A stretch of DNA of 64,000 nt from NCBI GenBank assembly GCA_947258785.1, contig CAMYJT010000012.1, positions 20,915-84,914 on the forward strand. The letters run 5' to 3'. Positions 61,349 through 64,000 of the stretch are shown here, piece by piece. The stretch comes from an uncultured Gammaproteobacteria bacterium. Lineage in GTDB: Bacteria > Pseudomonadota > Gammaproteobacteria > Arenicellales > JAANXG01. The notes under the pieces were generated by a model. The model had not been told where the DNA came from, made no database searches, and saw only the letters and a list, made by a program, of their open reading frames with translations. A program made the position numbers and the translations under genes. Position 1 is the first letter of the stretch. Each line of letters begins with the position of its first letter.

Positions 61349-64000
61349 TCACCAGTTCTCCATCGAGGCGTTGTTCTGGTCGTCGTGCGATCCGCAAGTG
61401 ACCGTGCAGTCGTCCTTGTTGTAGTTGTTGACCGAATTTTTGCGGAAGCTGTACACGTACATGGTGTTCTTGTCGTTGTTGTACGCATAGCGCGATGGCA
61501 TCGACCCGCTGCGGTCGCCGATCAGACGCGACATCTTGCCCCCGTGGGGGATGACGATGTGGCAGCGGTAGCACGCCAGATCCTGATGGTTACCCTTGTC
61601 ATGGGCCTCGGTATTTCCACCGCTGTCGACCTTGTTGTGGCAGTTGGCACACCAGCTCGAATTGAAGTTCTGTAGCTGCACGTTGGGCCAGTTGTTGGCG
61701 TTGGCGCCGCGCAGCATGAATTGCGCGGCGGAGCCGTGCGGTCCCTGGGCCGCCGGCGAGGCCGCGTCGGTGCCGTGGCAGTCCGAGCACATCATGGTCT
61801 GTTGACCCACATTGGTGTCCCACGGCGCCTTCAAGAAGTCACTCGGCAGGCCCTTATAGCCACCCACCGAGATCGAGTTCGGATAGTTGTCCAGGCCGGT
61901 GACCACTGGGTGTCCGGAGCGGTTCTCGGGGCTGAATTCCTGAGCGACATCGGTCAACACCGGATTGGCCACCGAGCCGTTGGCCGACAACCCGTTGGGC
62001 GGCGTACCGAAGGACCACGACTTGGCCGAGTGGCACTTGTAACAGATCTGGTATTCCTTGACCGAGGGGTCGATGTCGGCGTAGTTGCCGGCGCCGGGGG
62101 CAACGAAGTTGCCGAGACCCGTGTAGTCCACCGACCAGCCGAACACCCCGGCCAGGGCGCCGCTGACGTTGTTGCGGTTGACATTGGCGGTGGCGTTGTA
62201 GTTGTGAGCGGGACCGTTGGCCTGATGCGGGTTGTGGCAGTCGATGCACTCCACCGAGCGCCCGGCGGCCTGCTCGGAGTCGGCGACCGGGTGCCGGATG
62301 GCCCGGGTGAACACGGTCTTGACGTTGGTGCCCGCCGGTGAGCCGTCGTGGCAGGTGTAGCACAGGTCCTCGGCGTCGTCGGGATCGGAGTGATCGGCGG
62401 CGACGTCGTAGCGCTCGACCCACAGCAACGGATAATCCTGGTTGATGTCGGCGTCGTCCGGCCAGCCGTGCGGCCAGTGGCAGTTCACACAGGCGCCCTG
62501 CTTGTCGGCGCTGTGGGCGGGAAAGTTCGAGCCGTACTGCCCGCCCGACCACAAGGCGCCGCTGGCGGTGTCGTAGTGCGAACCGGCGCCGGGGGTGCCG
62601 GGAAGCTCGTAATTGATCTGCACGTTGTCGGCATAGAAGAAATCGTCGCCGTCTTCGTAACCGTTGGTAATGCGGAACCGGATCCGGGTGTCGACCGCCG
62701 CCCACAGCAGGATGTTGTAGCTCCGCGATCCTGAACTTTCGCCGTTGATGCCGTCAATGGTCTCCAGCGGATCGTAGCTGCCGCCGCCGTTGTTGGAAAC
62801 CTCAACCAACACCGCGTCGCTTGGGTCGACGTCCTTGTCGGTGGTGAAGTTGAAACTGAAGGTCGCGCTGATCACGCCGCCGGACAGGTCCGCCTGGCGC
62901 GCCGCGCTGACGCCGTAGCCCGCTTCGTTCCGTTGATCGAACCGCAGGTCGCCGCCGGTCACCCGGACCTTGCCGCCGGACGCGCCGCCGCCCTGGGGAT
63001 CGTCTTCGATCCAGTTGTCCGCCCAGTTGACGCTGCCGTTGTTGTTCGCGTACGACACCGAGTTGAACTCGTCGCGCACCGTCTCGATGCTGGTCCCGGT
63101 GCCGGCCGCGGCGTGCACGTGGCAATCCATACAAAGCTCGGTCATGCCCTGGCGCAGCAGATAACCGTCCCCGGCGCCGCCGTTGGCGCCGCCCGAATCG
63201 GTGAAGTGAACCTGGTGGCAACTCATGCACTGAATCTCACTGGCGGAATCCAGGGGCAGGGCCGTAGGTACCTGGTACTCACCGGCCGGTATCGGCACGC
63301 CGACCGGGTGTGAGCCCTGGGCGGACTGGGTCACATTGCGGGCGTTGTGGCAGTCGACGCACATCTGATTGACGTCATTGTTGAGGCGCTGGAAGTGCCG
63401 GCCGTTGCCGGTGCCGCGCCCGGCGTAGGCCGGGGCCGCGGGATCGAAGGGCTGATTGGCCTGGCTGTGCTGGTCGTGGCAGGTCGAGCACATGATCTTG
63501 CCGTCGATGATGCGCATCGACATGGCAAGCGACGTCGGCAGCCGCAGGTCGGGGAGCACGGAGACATCCCAGGAGTCGCCGGCCACGAAGGACGGCGAGC
63601 CGGACCCGTCGGAGAAGGTCACCGTGATCCCCTCGTCGAGCGGCACGTCGGCGCCGGTCGCGATGTCCGAGCCGCCGCCGCCGGCGGCGGCGGTGTCGAA
63701 CGCGATCTCGACATTGTCGACGTAAAAGAATTCGTTGGCGCCGCCGTAACTGTTCGTGATCCGGAAACGGATTCGGGTGTTGACGGCGGCCTGCGCAAAG
63801 ATGTCGTAACTCCGCGATCCGGAGCTGGCGCCGGTGATGCCGGTGAAGGTCTCGAGCGGGGGGGCGTAGCTGCCGCCGCCATTGTTGGAGACCTCGACCA
63901 CCACCGCGTCCGTGGCGTCCACGCCGGTGTCGGTGCGAAAGTCGAAACTCAAGGTGGCGGTGGTCAGGGCGCCGGACAGATCGGCCTCGCGCGCGGCGCG
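61349..64000 (-). CDS. Multihaem cytochrome c with duplicated beta modules (partial, N-terminus beyond window)
   Basis: The open frame reaches the right window end, so the N-terminus and signal peptide are missing. In 883 visible residues there are 11 CxxCH haem sites (in order CSTCH, CVDCH, CMSCH, CMDCH, CVNCH, CYTCH, CIDCH, CYKCH, CSDCH, CANCH, CYRCH), plus a C-terminal CTVTCGSH that does not match. Two copies of a ~100-aa module, similar to jelly-roll carbohydrate/protein-binding folds (ARxADLSG... SGSRSY ... RIRFRITN), lie at the start and in the middle. It is probably periplasmic or extracellular. Electron donor or acceptor unknown. Confidence 0.9.
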   Translation of the reverse strand, partial: RAAREADLSGALTTATLSFDFRTDTGVDATDAVVVEVSNNGGGSYAPPLETFTGITGASSGSRSYDIFAQAAVNTRIRFRITNSYGGANEFFYVDNVEIAFDTAAAGGGGSDIATGADVPLDEGITVTFSDGSGSPSFVAGDSWDVSVLPDLRLPTSLAMSMRIIDGKIMCSTCHDQHSQANQPFDPAAPAYAGRGTGNGRHFQRLNNDVNQMCVDCHNARNVTQSAQGSHPVGVPIPAGEYQVPTALPLDSASEIQCMSCHQVHFTDSGGANGGAGDGYLLRQGMTELCMDCHVHAAAGTGTSIETVRDEFNSVSYANNNGSVNWADNWIEDDPQGGGASGGKVRVTGGDLRFDQRNEAGYGVSAARQADLSGGVISATFSFNFTTDKDVDPSDAVLVEVSNNGGGSYDPLETIDGINGESSGSRSYNILLWAAVDTRIRFRITNGYEDGDDFFYADNVQINYELPGTPGAGSHYDTASGALWSGGQYGSNFPAHSADKQGACVNCHWPHGWPDDADINQDYPLLWVERYDVAADHSDPDDAEDLCYTCHDGSPAGTNVKTVFTRAIRHPVADSEQAAGRSVECIDCHNPHQANGPAHNYNATANVNRNNVSGALAGVFGWSVDYTGLGNFVAPGAGNYADIDPSVKEYQICYKCHSAKSWSFGTPPNGLSANGSVANPVLTDVAQEFSPENRSGHPVVTGLDNYPNSISVGGYKGLPSDFLKAPWDTNVGQQTMMCSDCHGTDAASPAAQGPHGSAAQFMLRGANANNWPNVQLQNFNSSWCANCHNKVDSGGNTEAHDKGNHQDLACYRCHIVIPHGGKMSRLIGDRSGSMPSRYAYNNDKNTMYVYSFRKNSVNNYNKDDCTVTCGSHDDQNNASMENW

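Overview
The window looks like the chromosome of a free-living, sulfur-oxidising gammaproteobacterium (Chromatiales/Thiohalobacterales-like). The evidence is the typical gammaproteobacterial order zapB-zapA-6S RNA-5-formyl-THF cyclo-ligase / ygfB-pepP-ubiH-ubiI, a dissimilatory adenylylsulfate reductase (aprBA), a class II fructose bisphosphatase of the kind common in autotrophs, PEP synthase with its regulator, and abundant c-type cytochrome genes. The DNA is GC-rich (around 60% by eye) and densely coded. There are no tRNA or 5S/16S/23S rRNA genes, no transposase, no prophage and no CRISPR array. The two window ends cut an EVE-domain gene (left) and a large multihaem cytochrome gene (right).

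Layout. 1-2 kb: EVE protein, folate enzyme, a 6S RNA I could fold by hand (12-bp terminal stem, 183 nt), zapA and a zapB-like gene. 2-7.7 kb: ygfB, pepP, two ubiquinone hydroxylases and a Na+/H+ antiporter, overlapping or nearly so. 7.7-12.4 kb: an iron region with fur, a divergent PhnD-type binding protein, and fbpAB (permease and binding protein, no ATPase), with Fur-box-like sites in both control regions. 12.6-17.7 kb: glycine cleavage genes gcvT-gcvH-gcvPA-tpx-gcvPB. 17.8-30.8 kb: a PfkB kinase, VOC protein, second EF-G, DMT transporter, an isocitrate dehydrogenase fused to a CBS pair, gamma-glutamyltransferase, two secreted or thioredoxin-type proteins, lgt, and small proteins. 31-34.7 kb: aprB-aprA, a strong terminator, a REP-like palindrome, and a YkgJ-type cysteine-cluster protein. 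34.7-45.5 kb: housekeeping genes (phosphodiesterase, 5'-3' exonuclease, GspA/GspB, ppsA/ppsR, FmdB, prfC).

45.6-57 kb is more individual. It holds a secreted methionine-rich protein made of near-identical 42-bp repeats next to a cytochrome c5; a periplasmic DsrE-like protein overlapping gluQ; a clear cyclic-di-GMP-I (GEMM) riboswitch upstream of an orphan lipoprotein; a very large membrane/spermidine-synthase/TPR fusion; a 5'-truncated CHRD remnant; a glycolate/lactate oxidase; a PAS-GGDEF diguanylate cyclase; and glpX. 57-64 kb is one minus-strand operon: a multihaem cytochrome with at least 11 CxxCH sites and duplicated beta-type modules, resB, a lipoprotein, ccsA, and a radical SAM protein with an N-terminal cobalamin-binding-like domain.

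How it fits together: aprBA, the DsrE-like protein and the cytochromes point to sulfur-based electron transfer. GlpX and PpsA/PpsR fit carbon fixation and gluconeogenesis. The right-hand operon looks like a multihaem cytochrome that carries its own System II maturation genes. The most notable items are the Met-rich repeat protein beside cytochrome c5, the c-di-GMP riboswitch/lipoprotein pair, the isocitrate dehydrogenase-CBS fusion and the multihaem cytochrome operon.
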